From: Bacteroidia bacterium
GTDB lineage: Bacteria > Bacteroidota > Bacteroidia > DATLTG01
Assembly: GCA_039924845.1 (NCBI GenBank)
Contig: JBDTAC010000050.1
Location: 1-34,739 of the forward strand
DNA: 34,739 bases
Direction of reading: 5' to 3'
Made by a program: the position numbers and the translations under genes. This document shows, in pieces, positions 7,688 to 15,397 of this stretch (within the stretch, counting starts at the first letter, position 1; the number at the start of each line of letters is the position of its first letter). Under the pieces are notes generated by a model, which was given only the letters and a program-made list of their open reading frames with translations, was not told the origin of the DNA and searched no databases.

Positions 7688-8029
7688 TTATTTTTTTTTC
7701 AGTAAAAGATCTATTTTTTCGGCGTAATCAAAAGAATCATCGAGAAAAAAAGTAAGATGTGGAATGATTCGAACTTGCTTGCCGATGCGCATTCCCAAAG
7801 CTTTGCGAATTTCTTTGGTCGATTCTGTGATTTTTTCCATCAAGGTTTCGCGCGTTTTTGTTCCAAAAATACTGAGGTACACTTTGGCGGAAGATAAATC
7901 TGGACTGATGCGCACCATTGTTACCGAAGTTAGTACATTGCCAACAACGGAGCGGCATTCGAGCTGAAAAATTTCGCCTAATTCCTTTTGTACTAATCTC
8001 GAAACTTTTAATTGTCTGGTAGAATCCAT
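7688..8029 (-). CDS. rbfA: Ribosome-binding factor A
   Basis: RbfA is a KH-fold protein that matures the 30S subunit by acting on the 5' end of 16S rRNA. The product MDSTRQLKVSRLVQKELGEI shows the family start, and VRISPDLSSAKVYLSIFG in the middle is characteristic. I chose the ATG at 8027-8029 (113 residues) over an in-frame ATG at 8045-8047. The longer form would add MYICRI, and its start overlaps the TACATTTG promoter box, while MDSTRQ is the usual beginning. It leads a minus-strand operon with the methyltransferase and permease. The carboxy end, FDYAEKIDLLLKKK, is typical. Confidence 0.92.
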   Translation of the reverse strand: MDSTRQLKVSRLVQKELGEIFQLECRSVVGNVLTSVTMVRISPDLSSAKVYLSIFGTKTRETLMEKITESTKEIRKALGMRIGKQVRIIPHLTFFLDDSFDYAEKIDLLLKKK

Positions 8030-8036
8030 AATGCGG

Positions 8037-8044
8037 CAAATGTA
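8037..8044 (-). promoter_or_regulatory. -7 element (TACATTTG) of the rbfA operon
   Basis: The minus strand reads TACATTTGCC, a perfect TAnnTTTG, with its last G only 7 nt from the rbfA ATG. The mRNA would be leaderless or nearly so. This also argues against the upstream ATG at 8045-8047. Confidence 0.55.
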
Positions 8045-8117
8045 CAAATTAAGTTTAATTTTCAGAAAATGGTTTTTTCTATTTCAATCTGAATAGTGTT
8101 CCATTCTCCTCTTTTTA

Positions 8118-8125
8118 GTACTTTC
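8118..8125 (+). promoter_or_regulatory. Possible -7 element (TACTTTCG)
   Basis: TACTTTCGC resembles TAnnTTTGC with one mismatch. It lies 27 nt before the ATG at 8153, favouring that start over the in-frame ATG at 8096. Confidence 0.4.
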
Positions 8126-8152
8126 GCCTTCAACATAAACGCTATTTTTAAA

Positions 8153-8572
8153 ATGAGTGATTCAAAAATAAATTCTTCTAAAGCACCAGAACCTGTTGGT
8201 TTATATCCGCATGCGCGGAAAGTCGGAAATTTACTTTTTCTTTCGGGTGTTGGTCCGCGCGAACGCGGAAATGCAAAAATTCCGGGTGTAGAATTGGATA
8301 CCAATGGAAAAATTAGTTCGTACGATATCGAAACCCAATGCCACAGCGTGTTTAAAAACATCAGATACATTGTTGAAGAAGCCGGAAGTAGCTGGGATAA
8401 AATTGTGGACGTAACCGTTTTTCTGACCAATATGAAAGATGATTTCAAAACCTATAATCGCATTTATGCAGAATATTTCAAGGACAATCAACCTTGTAGA
8501 ACGACCGTGGAAATAAATTGTTTACCAACGCCCATTGCCATCGAATTAAAAGTAATTGCAACGCTTGATTGA
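8153..8572 (+). CDS. RidA family protein, 2-aminomuconate-deaminase-like
   Basis: Starting at 8153 this is 139 residues of the RidA/YjgF/UK114 family. These are small trimeric enzymes that hydrolyse reactive enamines or imines. LLFLSGVGPRERG, DIETQCHSVFKNIRYIVEEA and VDVTVFLTNMKDDF are clear family landmarks. C-terminal PCRTTVEINCLPTPIAIELK holds the conserved Arg that binds the substrate carboxylate. The GPRERG and KIPGVELDTNG segments resemble 2-aminomuconate deaminases of tryptophan or aminophenol breakdown more than housekeeping RidA. No such pathway genes are in this window, so the specific activity is a suggestion. An upstream in-frame ATG at 8096 would add 19 unconserved residues and is rejected. 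Confidence 0.85.
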   Translation: MSDSKINSSKAPEPVGLYPHARKVGNLLFLSGVGPRERGNAKIPGVELDTNGKISSYDIETQCHSVFKNIRYIVEEAGSSWDKIVDVTVFLTNMKDDFKTYNRIYAEYFKDNQPCRTTVEINCLPTPIAIELKVIATLD

Positions 8573-8595
8573 ATCAATAATTATAATAGCTTTGC
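8565..8595 (+). promoter_or_regulatory. Complete Bacteroidota promoter (TTG-N19-TAGCTTTG)
   Basis: TTG at 8565-8567 is followed after 19 nt by TAGCTTTG at 8587-8594. This is the best match in the window to the sigma-ABfr consensus. It overlaps the end of the RidA gene and drives the T9SS cargo gene starting at 8632. Confidence 0.65.
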
Positions 8596-8631
8596 ACTAC
8601 TATATATCCTAACTAAATAAAACGAACCATT

Positions 8632-9651
8632 ATGAAAAAAACTTTACAAAATTTAATTTTTACTGCAAGTTTGTTCGCTGCCTTTATAAGCGCTGCGCAA
8701 CCCACTTTGACTGAAGCAAACATCGCTCCAGTAATCGGAGATCAATACACCGAAAATATAACCGGTTATGTAAGTCCTGGAACTTCGGGAGCAAATCAAA
8801 CATGGAATTTATCAAGTATGACAAGCTCCAGCTCTTCAACTACAAATGCGGTTTCGGTATCTTCCACAACTTACGGCTCCAGTTTTCCAAGTGCAACTAT
8901 CGCCTTCTCAGCATCTGGAAATGTTTCCTATGAAAAAATTTCGGCTACAGCTGAACAAAATTATGGTATTGTTCAAGGAGGAACAACAGTTATTGCCTAT
9001 TCAAATCCAGAGGATATTCTTCGTTTTCCGTTCGCTTACACCAACACATACACAGACCCTTGGGCTACAACTTATGTAAGTTCAGGGTATACCTATTACC
9101 GAGCAGGAACTACTGCTGTTACTGCGGATGGCTACGGAACACTGAAGCTTCCAAGCGGAACTTACTCCAATGTAATGCGCGTTCATTTTGTACAGAATTA
9201 TCAAGATTCAACAAACATAAGCGGCAATCCTATTATTATCACTTATCAGAACGATGAATATATGTGGTACTTAGCTAATAATCATTCTCCAATAGCAACT
9301 GTTAATACTTTTACAGCTAACGGTAGTCCATCACAATCTGGAACTTATTTAAATAATATTACTACCGGAATAGCTGAAAACAGTATGCTTACTGGTTTTA
9401 ATTTATATCCAAATCCTGCTTCTACCGAATTGAATGTGAATGTAAGTTTAGCCGCAAACAAAAAAGTAGAAATTAATTTATTAAATGTATTGGGAGAAAG
9501 CGTTGGAACAACCATTATTGCAGATGGTTTACAAGGAAACAATACGTATCAAGTAAATACTTCTAATTTATCGGCAGGCATTTATTTTGCTCAAATTATG
9601 TTAGATGGAAAATTGATTTCCGCTAAACGATTTATCGTTTCGAAAAATTAA
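8632..9651 (+). CDS. Secreted protein with T9SS type A sorting domain
   Basis: The protein has 339 residues. A signal peptide covers about 1-22 (LIFTASLFAAFISAAQ). The body, about 23-255, is rich in Ser, Thr and aromatic residues, with no recognisable catalytic motif. The last 80 or so residues, from GFNLYPNPASTELNVNVS through LLNVLGESV to LSAGIYFAQIMLDGKLISAK and RFIVSKN, are a type A (Por secretion) C-terminal sorting domain. The product is therefore exported across the outer membrane and probably attached to the surface or released. A full promoter lies at 8565-8595 and a strong terminator at 9671-9697, so this is a single-gene unit. The function of the body is unknown. Confidence 0.88.
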   Translation: MKKTLQNLIFTASLFAAFISAAQPTLTEANIAPVIGDQYTENITGYVSPGTSGANQTWNLSSMTSSSSSTTNAVSVSSTTYGSSFPSATIAFSASGNVSYEKISATAEQNYGIVQGGTTVIAYSNPEDILRFPFAYTNTYTDPWATTYVSSGYTYYRAGTTAVTADGYGTLKLPSGTYSNVMRVHFVQNYQDSTNISGNPIIITYQNDEYMWYLANNHSPIATVNTFTANGSPSQSGTYLNNITTGIAENSMLTGFNLYPNPASTELNVNVSLAANKKVEINLLNVLGESVGTTIIADGLQGNNTYQVNTSNLSAGIYFAQIMLDGKLISAKRFIVSKN

Positions 9652-9661
9652 TTTTTCAAAC
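9637..9661. repeat. AT-rich palindrome overlapping a stop codon
   Basis: GTTTCGAAAAATTAATTTTTCAAAC contains the TAA of the type A cargo gene, whose last codons are AAA AAT. It precedes the canonical terminator. Confidence 0.55.
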
Positions 9662-9670
9662 ACCTTTTTT

Positions 9671-9697
9671 AAAATCCCGCCAAAAGCGGGATTTTTT
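9671..9697 (+). terminator. Rho-independent terminator after the T9SS type A gene
   Basis: A 10-bp stem, AAAATCCCGC/GCGGGATTTT, encloses a CAAAA loop and runs into a T tract. It is the most GC-rich hairpin in the area. Confidence 0.9.
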
Positions 9698-9721
9698 ATG
9701 CTTTTTCAATCTGTTTTCTTA

Positions 9722-9848
9722 ATTTCTTTTTTCTTGAAAGAAAAGAAACAAAAATTCAAGGCTTGGATTCCTCATTTCATTTTAGCTTCCTGAAAGCTAT
9801 TCTAATGGGCGATTTTCTCACACGTTCGGAACTTCCCAATCTCATCAC
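9722..9848 (-). repeat. Dispersed repeat, copy B (inverted relative to copy A)
   Basis: Read on the minus strand this matches 1323-1438. The shared blocks are GTGATGA near the start, CTTTCAGGAAGCTAAAATGA and CAAGCCTTGAATTTTTGTTT. Its end also carries a CTTGAA/TTCAAG inverted repeat. With the terminator and the ileS promoter it accounts for most of the gene-free stretch 9652-10007. It has no ORF. Confidence 0.7.
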
Positions 9849-9967
9849 GCCTTCAGTTTACTAAAATTTCATTCGCAATCCGAAGCCGTTTTCTATTCCA
9901 AAAAATAATTTTTTAAAGATGTTTTTACTTCAAAAAAAATTGCTTTTTTTCCTATCGCTGAAAAAAT

Positions 9968-9975
9968 TATCTTTG
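9968..9975 (+). promoter_or_regulatory. -7 element (TATCTTTG) for ileS
   Basis: TATCTTTGC lies 32 nt before the ileS ATG. A TTG at 9941-9943 is 24 nt upstream, somewhat farther than usual. Confidence 0.55.
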
Positions 9976-10007
9976 CACGCTAATTTTTAGCACATCTTAT
10001 TTTAATT

Positions 10008-13000
10008 ATGAGTAAAAAGTATAACGAATATAAATCCTTGAATCTTCCGCAAATAGCGGATGAAATGCTTGCTTTTTGGGAAAAGGAAAAAATATTTGAA
10101 AAAAGTATTTCGTCCCGCGAAGGAAAAGAATCGTTTGTTTTTTACGAAGGTCCGCCTTCTGCCAACGGTTTGCCGGGCATTCATCACGTGATGGCGCGCT
10201 CGATAAAAGATATCTTTTGTCGCTACAAAACTTTAAAAGGATTTCAAGTAAACCGAAAAGCGGGCTGGGATACGCACGGATTACCGATAGAATTAAGCGT
10301 TGAAAAATCTTTAGGAATTACAAAAGAAGACATCGGGAAAAAAATTTCTATCGAAGAATACAACAATGCGTGTCGGAAAGAGGTAATGAAATACACCGAT
10401 AAATGGGAAGAATTAACAAAAAAAATGGGCTATTGGGTGGACATGAAACATCCATACATTACTTACGAAAATAAATACATCGAGAGCGTTTGGTATTTGC
10501 TAAACGAACTTTACAAAAAGAATTTTTTATACAAAGGATTTACCATTCAGCCATATTCTCCAGCAGCCGGAACAGGTTTAAGCACGCACGAATTAAACCA
10601 ACCGGGTTGTTACCGAAATGTGAAAGACAGAACGGCTGTGGTTATGTTTAAGGTGAAAAACAAAACTGAAAAATTCAAAGAAAGAGAAGCTGAGAATAAA
10701 ATTAAATTTGATAATGAATACTATTATTATGAGGATATTATTAAAAAAGAATCTTTTTTAAATTTAGAAACATATTTTTTAGCTTGGACGACAACTCCTT
10801 GGACATTGCCTTCCAATACAGCACTAGCTGTTGGTGGAAAAATAGAATATATCGAAATTATATCTAGGGTTGATAATATCAATTTTGTGAAACTAATCCT
10901 TGCGACTGATTTATTCAAAAATTATTTTAAGATTTCGGGCGAGAATAAAAACCTAGGTATTGCAAGCTGCAATCTTAGTGGACAACCTCATGATATAGAA
11001 ACAAATTCTCCAGAAGGAAATTTTAATCTCAAACTATGGGAAGAAATAAACAAAACCAAATTATGGATTGTATCTGGAAATTATTTAGGTTCCGATTTAG
11101 CAGGCATAAAATACGAGCAACTTTTGCCTTTTGAAGCAAATAAAAATGTTGAATTAAATGGCGATGAAAAAAAATGGGAAGATGCGGCAGGTAAAGTTAT
11201 CATCGGAGATTTTGTAACTACCACAGATGGAACCGGAATTGTACACATCGCGCCAAGCTTTGGTGCAGACGATTTTCGAGCTGCAAAACAAAATGGAATT
11301 GGTTCCTTAACTTTGGTTGACAAACGCGGAAAATTTTTGCCGGAAGTAAAAGACGACATTTTTCTTTACGGAGAAGAATATGTGAAAGAAGCCTATTTAA
11401 CGGATCAAGAAAAAGAAATTGAATTCAAAAAGCAAAAACAAATTCTTGAAAAAGAAGAAAAAATAAAAGACTTAAAAAATTATTTAAGTGTTGATGAACG
11501 CATCGTTTTAAAACTTCAGGAAGAAGGAAAATTATTTAAAAAGGAAAGCTACGAACACAGTTATCCGCATTGTTGGCGCACCGATAAACCGATTTTATAT
11601 TATCCGTTAGATTCGTGGTTTGTGAAAACAACCGCCTTAAAAGACAGGATGATTGAATTGAATAAAACCATTAATTGGAAGCCAGAATCCACAGGAACAG
11701 GTCGTTTCGGAAATTGGTTGGAAAATTTACAAGATTGGAATTTGTCGCGTTCGCGTTATTGGGGAATTCCGATTCCGATTTGGACAAGCGAAGATAAAAC
11801 AGAACAAATTTGCATCGGTTCGGCAGAACATCTTCAAAAAGAAATTGAAAATGCTGTTGCAAAAAAAATCATGAATGCCAATCCTTTAAAAGATTTCGAG
11901 GCAGGAAATTTTTCGAAAGAAAATTATGATTCTTTTGATTTACATCGCCCGTATGCTGATGAAATCTTTTTAGAAAAGAACGGAAAAAAACTTTTTCGCG
12001 AAGCAGATTTAATTGACGTCTGGTTTGATAGCGGCTCAATGCCTTATGCGCAGCTTCATTATCCGTTTGAAAATAAAAATCTGATTGATCAGAGAAAAAA
12101 TTTCCCAGCCGACTTTATTGCGGAAGGTGTGGATCAAACACGCGGTTGGTTTTTTACTTTGCATGCCATTTCCACTATGTGCTTTGATTCCGTAGCGTAT
12201 AAAAATGTTATTTCCAACGGATTGGTACTGGATAAAAACGGAAATAAAATGAGCAAACGTTTAGGAAATGCTGCCGATCCGTTTGAAACATTGAAAAAAT
12301 ATGGCGCTGATGCTACGCGTTGGTACATGATTACGAATGCTTCGCCTTGGGATAATTTAAAATTTGATTTGGAAGGAATTTCAGAAGTGCAACGCAAATT
12401 TTTTGGAACGCTTTACAATACCTATAATTTTTTCGCGCTGTACGCGAACATTGACGGATTTAACTATTCTGAAAAAGAGATTCCGATTGAAAATCGTCCT
12501 GAAATTGATCGCTGGATTTTGTCGGAATTACATTCCTTAATTAAAAACGTGAACGATGCTTTCGCAGATTATGAACCTACAAAAGCAGGTCGCGCTATCG
12601 AATATTTTTTGGATGAACATTTGAGTAATTGGTACGTAAGGCTTTGTCGCAGACGTTTTTGGAAAGGCGAATATTCTGCAGATAAAATTGCGGCGTATCA
12701 AACCTTGTATCAATGTTTGGAAACGATTGCACAATTGGCTTCGCCGATTGCACCATTTTTTATGGAAAAATTATTTTTGGATTTGAATACAATCACCAAA
12801 AAACATTCGGTCGAATCCGTTCATCTGAGCTATTTCCCAGAGTTTGATAAAAAAATAATTGATGTTGATTTGGAAGAGCGTATGGAATTGGCGCAAAAAA
12901 TTTCGTCTATGGTTTTATCCATTCGCAAAAAAGAAAATATTCGGGTGCGCCAACCGCTCAATAAAATTCAAATTCCTGTTTTGGACGATTCTTTTCAGAA

Positions 13001-13619
13001 AAAAATAGAAGGCGTGAAAGAATTGATTTTATCCGAAGTAAATGTCAAAAACATTGATTTTGTGTATGAATCAACTACTTCCATTACCAAAAATTTAAAA
13101 TTAAATTTCAAAACACTAGGCAAAAAATGTGGAAAACACATGAAATCTGTTCAAACATTTGCTGCTGAAAATGCACAACTCATTATTTCGAGTATCGAGA
13201 AAACAGGAAAATTTGAATTGAAATTTGATACTGATACAATTGTGTTGGAAAATGAAGACGTGGAAATTATCCCGGTGGATATTCCAGGTTGGAAAGTGGC
13301 AAATACTGGACAATTAACCGTTGCTTTGGACGTTACCATTACGTCCGAATTGAAGGAAGAAGGCATTGCCCGCGAATTGGTTAACCGCATCCAAAACCTA
13401 AGAAAAGAGACGCATTTAGACGTAACTGATAAAATTTCTGTTAAAATTCAAAGAAATATTGCAATAAATGCTGCAATAAGTAATAATTTCGACTATATTT
13501 GCTCTGAGACTTTAGCGTCTTCGTTAGAAATGGTGGATGAATTGAAAGGCGAAAAAACCTTTGCGGTAGATGTAAACGAAGATATTAAAACGCTCATTTA
13601 CATTGATAAATTAAATTAA
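10008..13619 (+). CDS. ileS: Isoleucyl-tRNA synthetase (type 2) with GIHH signature
   Basis: IleRS charges tRNA-Ile and edits misactivated valine. The 1203-residue protein has the class I catalytic core. The HIGH signature at 57-60 is replaced by G57-I-H-H60 (NGLPGIHHVMARSIKD), and the KMSKS loop is K747-M-S-K-R751. The CP1 editing domain shows TTTPWTLPSNTALAVGG at about 261-277 and GTGIVHIAPSFGADDF at about 408-423. RLCRRRFWKGEY marks the anticodon-binding region of type 2 (eukaryote-like) IleRS. The protein is longer than many homologues, apparently through CP1 insertions. The GxHH swap is known from mupirocin-hyper-resistant type 2 enzymes (family knowledge). It is followed 10 nt later by the DksA-like gene and then lspA. 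Confidence 0.96.
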   Translation: MSKKYNEYKSLNLPQIADEMLAFWEKEKIFEKSISSREGKESFVFYEGPPSANGLPGIHHVMARSIKDIFCRYKTLKGFQVNRKAGWDTHGLPIELSVEKSLGITKEDIGKKISIEEYNNACRKEVMKYTDKWEELTKKMGYWVDMKHPYITYENKYIESVWYLLNELYKKNFLYKGFTIQPYSPAAGTGLSTHELNQPGCYRNVKDRTAVVMFKVKNKTEKFKEREAENKIKFDNEYYYYEDIIKKESFLNLETYFLAWTTTPWTLPSNTALAVGGKIEYIEIISRVDNINFVKLILATDLFKNYFKISGENKNLGIASCNLSGQPHDIETNSPEGNFNLKLWEEINKTKLWIVSGNYLGSDLAGIKYEQLLPFEANKNVELNGDEKKWEDAAGKVIIGDFVTTTDGTGIVHIAPSFGADDFRAAKQNGIGSLTLVDKRGKFLPEVKDDIFLYGEEYVKEAYLTDQEKEIEFKKQKQILEKEEKIKDLKNYLSVDERIVLKLQEEGKLFKKESYEHSYPHCWRTDKPILYYPLDSWFVKTTALKDRMIELNKTINWKPESTGTGRFGNWLENLQDWNLSRSRYWGIPIPIWTSEDKTEQICIGSAEHLQKEIENAVAKKIMNANPLKDFEAGNFSKENYDSFDLHRPYADEIFLEKNGKKLFREADLIDVWFDSGSMPYAQLHYPFENKNLIDQRKNFPADFIAEGVDQTRGWFFTLHAISTMCFDSVAYKNVISNGLVLDKNGNKMSKRLGNAADPFETLKKYGADATRWYMITNASPWDNLKFDLEGISEVQRKFFGTLYNTYNFFALYANIDGFNYSEKEIPIENRPEIDRWILSELHSLIKNVNDAFADYEPTKAGRAIEYFLDEHLSNWYVRLCRRRFWKGEYSADKIAAYQTLYQCLETIAQLASPIAPFFMEKLFLDLNTITKKHSVESVHLSYFPEFDKKIIDVDLEERMELAQKISSMVLSIRKKENIRVRQPLNKIQIPVLDDSFQKKIEGVKELILSEVNVKNIDFVYESTTSITKNLKLNFKTLGKKCGKHMKSVQTFAAENAQLIISSIEKTGKFELKFDTDTIVLENEDVEIIPVDIPGWKVANTGQLTVALDVTITSELKEEGIARELVNRIQNLRKETHLDVTDKISVKIQRNIAINAAISNNFDYICSETLASSLEMVDELKGEKTFAVDVNEDIKTLIYIDKLN

Positions 13620-13629
13620 TACAAAGCAC

Positions 13630-14628
13630 ATGGCTAAAAAAGCATCGAAAGCTAAACCTGCAAAAAAGGTAGCTAAACCTGTAAAAAAAGCAGCGGTAAA
13701 AAAACCTGCTGCAAAAAAAATCGTTCCGAAAAAAGTGGTAACCCTTTCAAAGAAAAAAACAATCGCTAAAAAAGCTGCTCCAAAAAAAGTAGCCAAACCT
13801 GCAAAAAAGGTAATTGCTAAGAAAGTAACTACTAAAAAACTTGCAAAACCAACTAAAAAAGTGGTTGCTAAGAAAGCGATTATCAGAAAAATCGTAGCGA
13901 AAAAAACAACTAAACCAGCAAAACCAGTTAAGAAAATAGTTGCAAAAAAAATAGCAAAACCTATTGTTGCTACAAAGAAAAAGGAAGAGAAGATGAAAAT
14001 TATTCCAGTGAAAGCAAAAAAAGCAATTGCTAAAAAAATAATTTCAGCGCCGGCTCCTATTGTAAAAGCAAAACCACAACCGATTGTTGCAAAAAAACCG
14101 AAAATGGAAAAACCTATTTCGCGTAAAAAGCAACGAGAAAGCATGATAGATGAGGAACCTGAACACGATAGTTTGTATTATCAAAGGATAGAAATTCCAG
14201 CGGATGTCATTAAAAAATTAGAGAAACCTCAACCGGCACCTGCCATTAATACAGATGCTCGCAAGCGCTATTCGGATGCCGAATTGAAAGAGTTCAAACA
14301 ATTAATTCGAGGAAAATTGGACGAAGCTCAAAAAGATTATGAATTGTTGAAAAGCACTTTATCGCACAAAGATGATAACGGCACGGACGACACCTCTCCT
14401 ACTTTTAAATTGTTGGAAGATGGCTCAGATGTTTTGTCGAAAGAAGAAACAGCGCAATTAGCGATACGACAAGAGAAATTTATGCAAAGTTTGCAAAATG
14501 CACTGATTCGCATTGAAAACAAAACATACGGAATTTGTCGCGTTACCGGTAAATTAATTTCCAAAGAGCGTTTACGAAGTGTGCCTCACGCCACTTTGAG
14601 CATTGATGCCAAATTGGAACAATACTAA
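13630..14628 (+). CDS. TraR/DksA-family protein with long histone-H1-like Lys/Ala/Pro tail
   Basis: The protein has 332 residues in two parts. Residues 1 to about 165 are low-complexity Lys/Ala/Pro/Val repeats (AKKVVAKK-like), as in histone H1 C-terminal tails. The remaining residues from about 215 (DAELKEFKQLIRGKLDEAQK) form the coiled-coil and globular region of DksA/TraR regulators. The zinc-finger region, YGICRVTGKLISKERLRSVP, keeps only C303; the other three cysteines are missing, a degeneration I associate with Bacteroidota members. The usual role is binding in the RNA polymerase secondary channel, and the basic tail suggests added nucleic-acid binding (inference). It lies between ileS and lspA and is closed by a strong terminator at 14630-14670. 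Confidence 0.88.
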   Translation: MAKKASKAKPAKKVAKPVKKAAVKKPAAKKIVPKKVVTLSKKKTIAKKAAPKKVAKPAKKVIAKKVTTKKLAKPTKKVVAKKAIIRKIVAKKTTKPAKPVKKIVAKKIAKPIVATKKKEEKMKIIPVKAKKAIAKKIISAPAPIVKAKPQPIVAKKPKMEKPISRKKQRESMIDEEPEHDSLYYQRIEIPADVIKKLEKPQPAPAINTDARKRYSDAELKEFKQLIRGKLDEAQKDYELLKSTLSHKDDNGTDDTSPTFKLLEDGSDVLSKEETAQLAIRQEKFMQSLQNALIRIENKTYGICRVTGKLISKERLRSVPHATLSIDAKLEQY

Positions 14629-14629
14629 T

Positions 14630-14670
14630 AAAAAAGAAAGGTTATCCTAAAAAGATAACCTTTCTTTTTT
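14630..14670. terminator. Strong hairpin terminator after the DksA-like gene
   Basis: A perfect 17-bp stem (14630-14646 with 14654-14670) encloses a 7-nt loop. The left arm begins with A6 and the right arm ends with T6, so it could work in both directions. It separates the ileS-dksA transcript from lspA. Confidence 0.9.
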
Positions 14671-14694
14671 ATTCCAAATCCTATTTCATTTTCC

Positions 14695-14702
14695 TACTTT
14701 TG
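14695..14702 (+). promoter_or_regulatory. -7 element (TACTTTTG) for lspA
   Basis: TACTTTTG fits TAnnTTTG and lies 35 nt before the TTG start. No TTG is found at the -33 distance. Confidence 0.5.
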
Positions 14703-14737
14703 TCCCTCATTAGTCAAAAAATTAATTTTTCATTCTC

Positions 14738-15352
14738 TTGAAAAAAGCGCTATCTGTTATTTTCTCTGTGTTATTGCTTGATCAGTTTATCAAAATATAC
14801 ATCAAAACCCATTTTTTATTGGGCGATGAAGTGCATGTTTTTGGAAATTGGTTCATTATACATTTCACTGAAAACAACGGAATGGCTTTCGGAATGGAGT
14901 TTGCGGGTAGCTACGGAAAAATATTTTTGAGCACGTTCCGTATCTTTGCTGTGTTGGGAATTGGCTGGTATTTACTCAAATTAATTCGTGAAAAAGCCCA
15001 CAACGGCTTAATCATCAGCTTTGCGCTAATTTTTGCAGGAGCACTCGGAAATATTTTGGACAGCGCTTTTTACGGAATTATTTTCAGCGACAGCAATTAT
15101 CAAATGGCTCAATTGTTTCCGAAAGGTGGTGGTTACGCACCTTTTTTACATGGAAAAGTAGTAGATATGTTTTATTTTCCTATTATGGAAGGACATTTCC
15201 CAACTTGGTTTCCACTTTGGAAAACAGAAGAATTTATTTTTTTTCGTCCCGTTTTTAATACCGCAGATGCCTCGATAACGGTAGGCGTTTTTATGATTTT
15301 ATTTTTTCAAAAAAGATTTTATCCTACCAAAGCTTCGGAATCTCTTGCTTAA
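14738..15352 (+). CDS. lspA: Lipoprotein signal peptidase (signal peptidase II)
   Basis: LspA cleaves prolipoproteins at the lipobox after diacylglyceryl transfer, in the inner membrane. The 204-residue product has four hydrophobic segments (about 5-22, 61-81, 90-108, 176-190). The two catalytic aspartates are D108 in GALGNILDSAFYG and D177 in FNTADASITVG; the family motif HFTENNGMAFG is also present. It starts at TTG, because no ATG lies between the -7 box and this codon. It is somewhat longer than E. coli LspA, mainly through an insertion at about 113-170, as in other Bacteroidota. It probably forms a short transcript with the next gene. Confidence 0.95.
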   Translation: MKKALSVIFSVLLLDQFIKIYIKTHFLLGDEVHVFGNWFIIHFTENNGMAFGMEFAGSYGKIFLSTFRIFAVLGIGWYLLKLIREKAHNGLIISFALIFAGALGNILDSAFYGIIFSDSNYQMAQLFPKGGGYAPFLHGKVVDMFYFPIMEGHFPTWFPLWKTEEFIFFRPVFNTADASITVGVFMILFFQKRFYPTKASESLA

Positions 15353-15397
15353 AAAGAAGTTTGATTTTCATGTTTGAAAAAATATTTTTTTGAAGCG

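Noticed and set aside
8096-8152. Longer RidA start at 8096
   Set aside because: The added residues are not conserved, and a -7-like box (8118-8125) lies inside the extension.
13611-14144. 177-codon minus-strand ORF, Phe/Ala/Ile-rich
   Set aside because: It is the complement of the Lys/Ala repeat codons of the DksA-like protein; its hydrophobic look is an artefact of AAA/GCT repeats.
15374-15397. TTG-initiated extension of the PLP enzyme
   Set aside because: The 24 bases are a palindrome copy; the family N-terminus fits the ATG at 15398.
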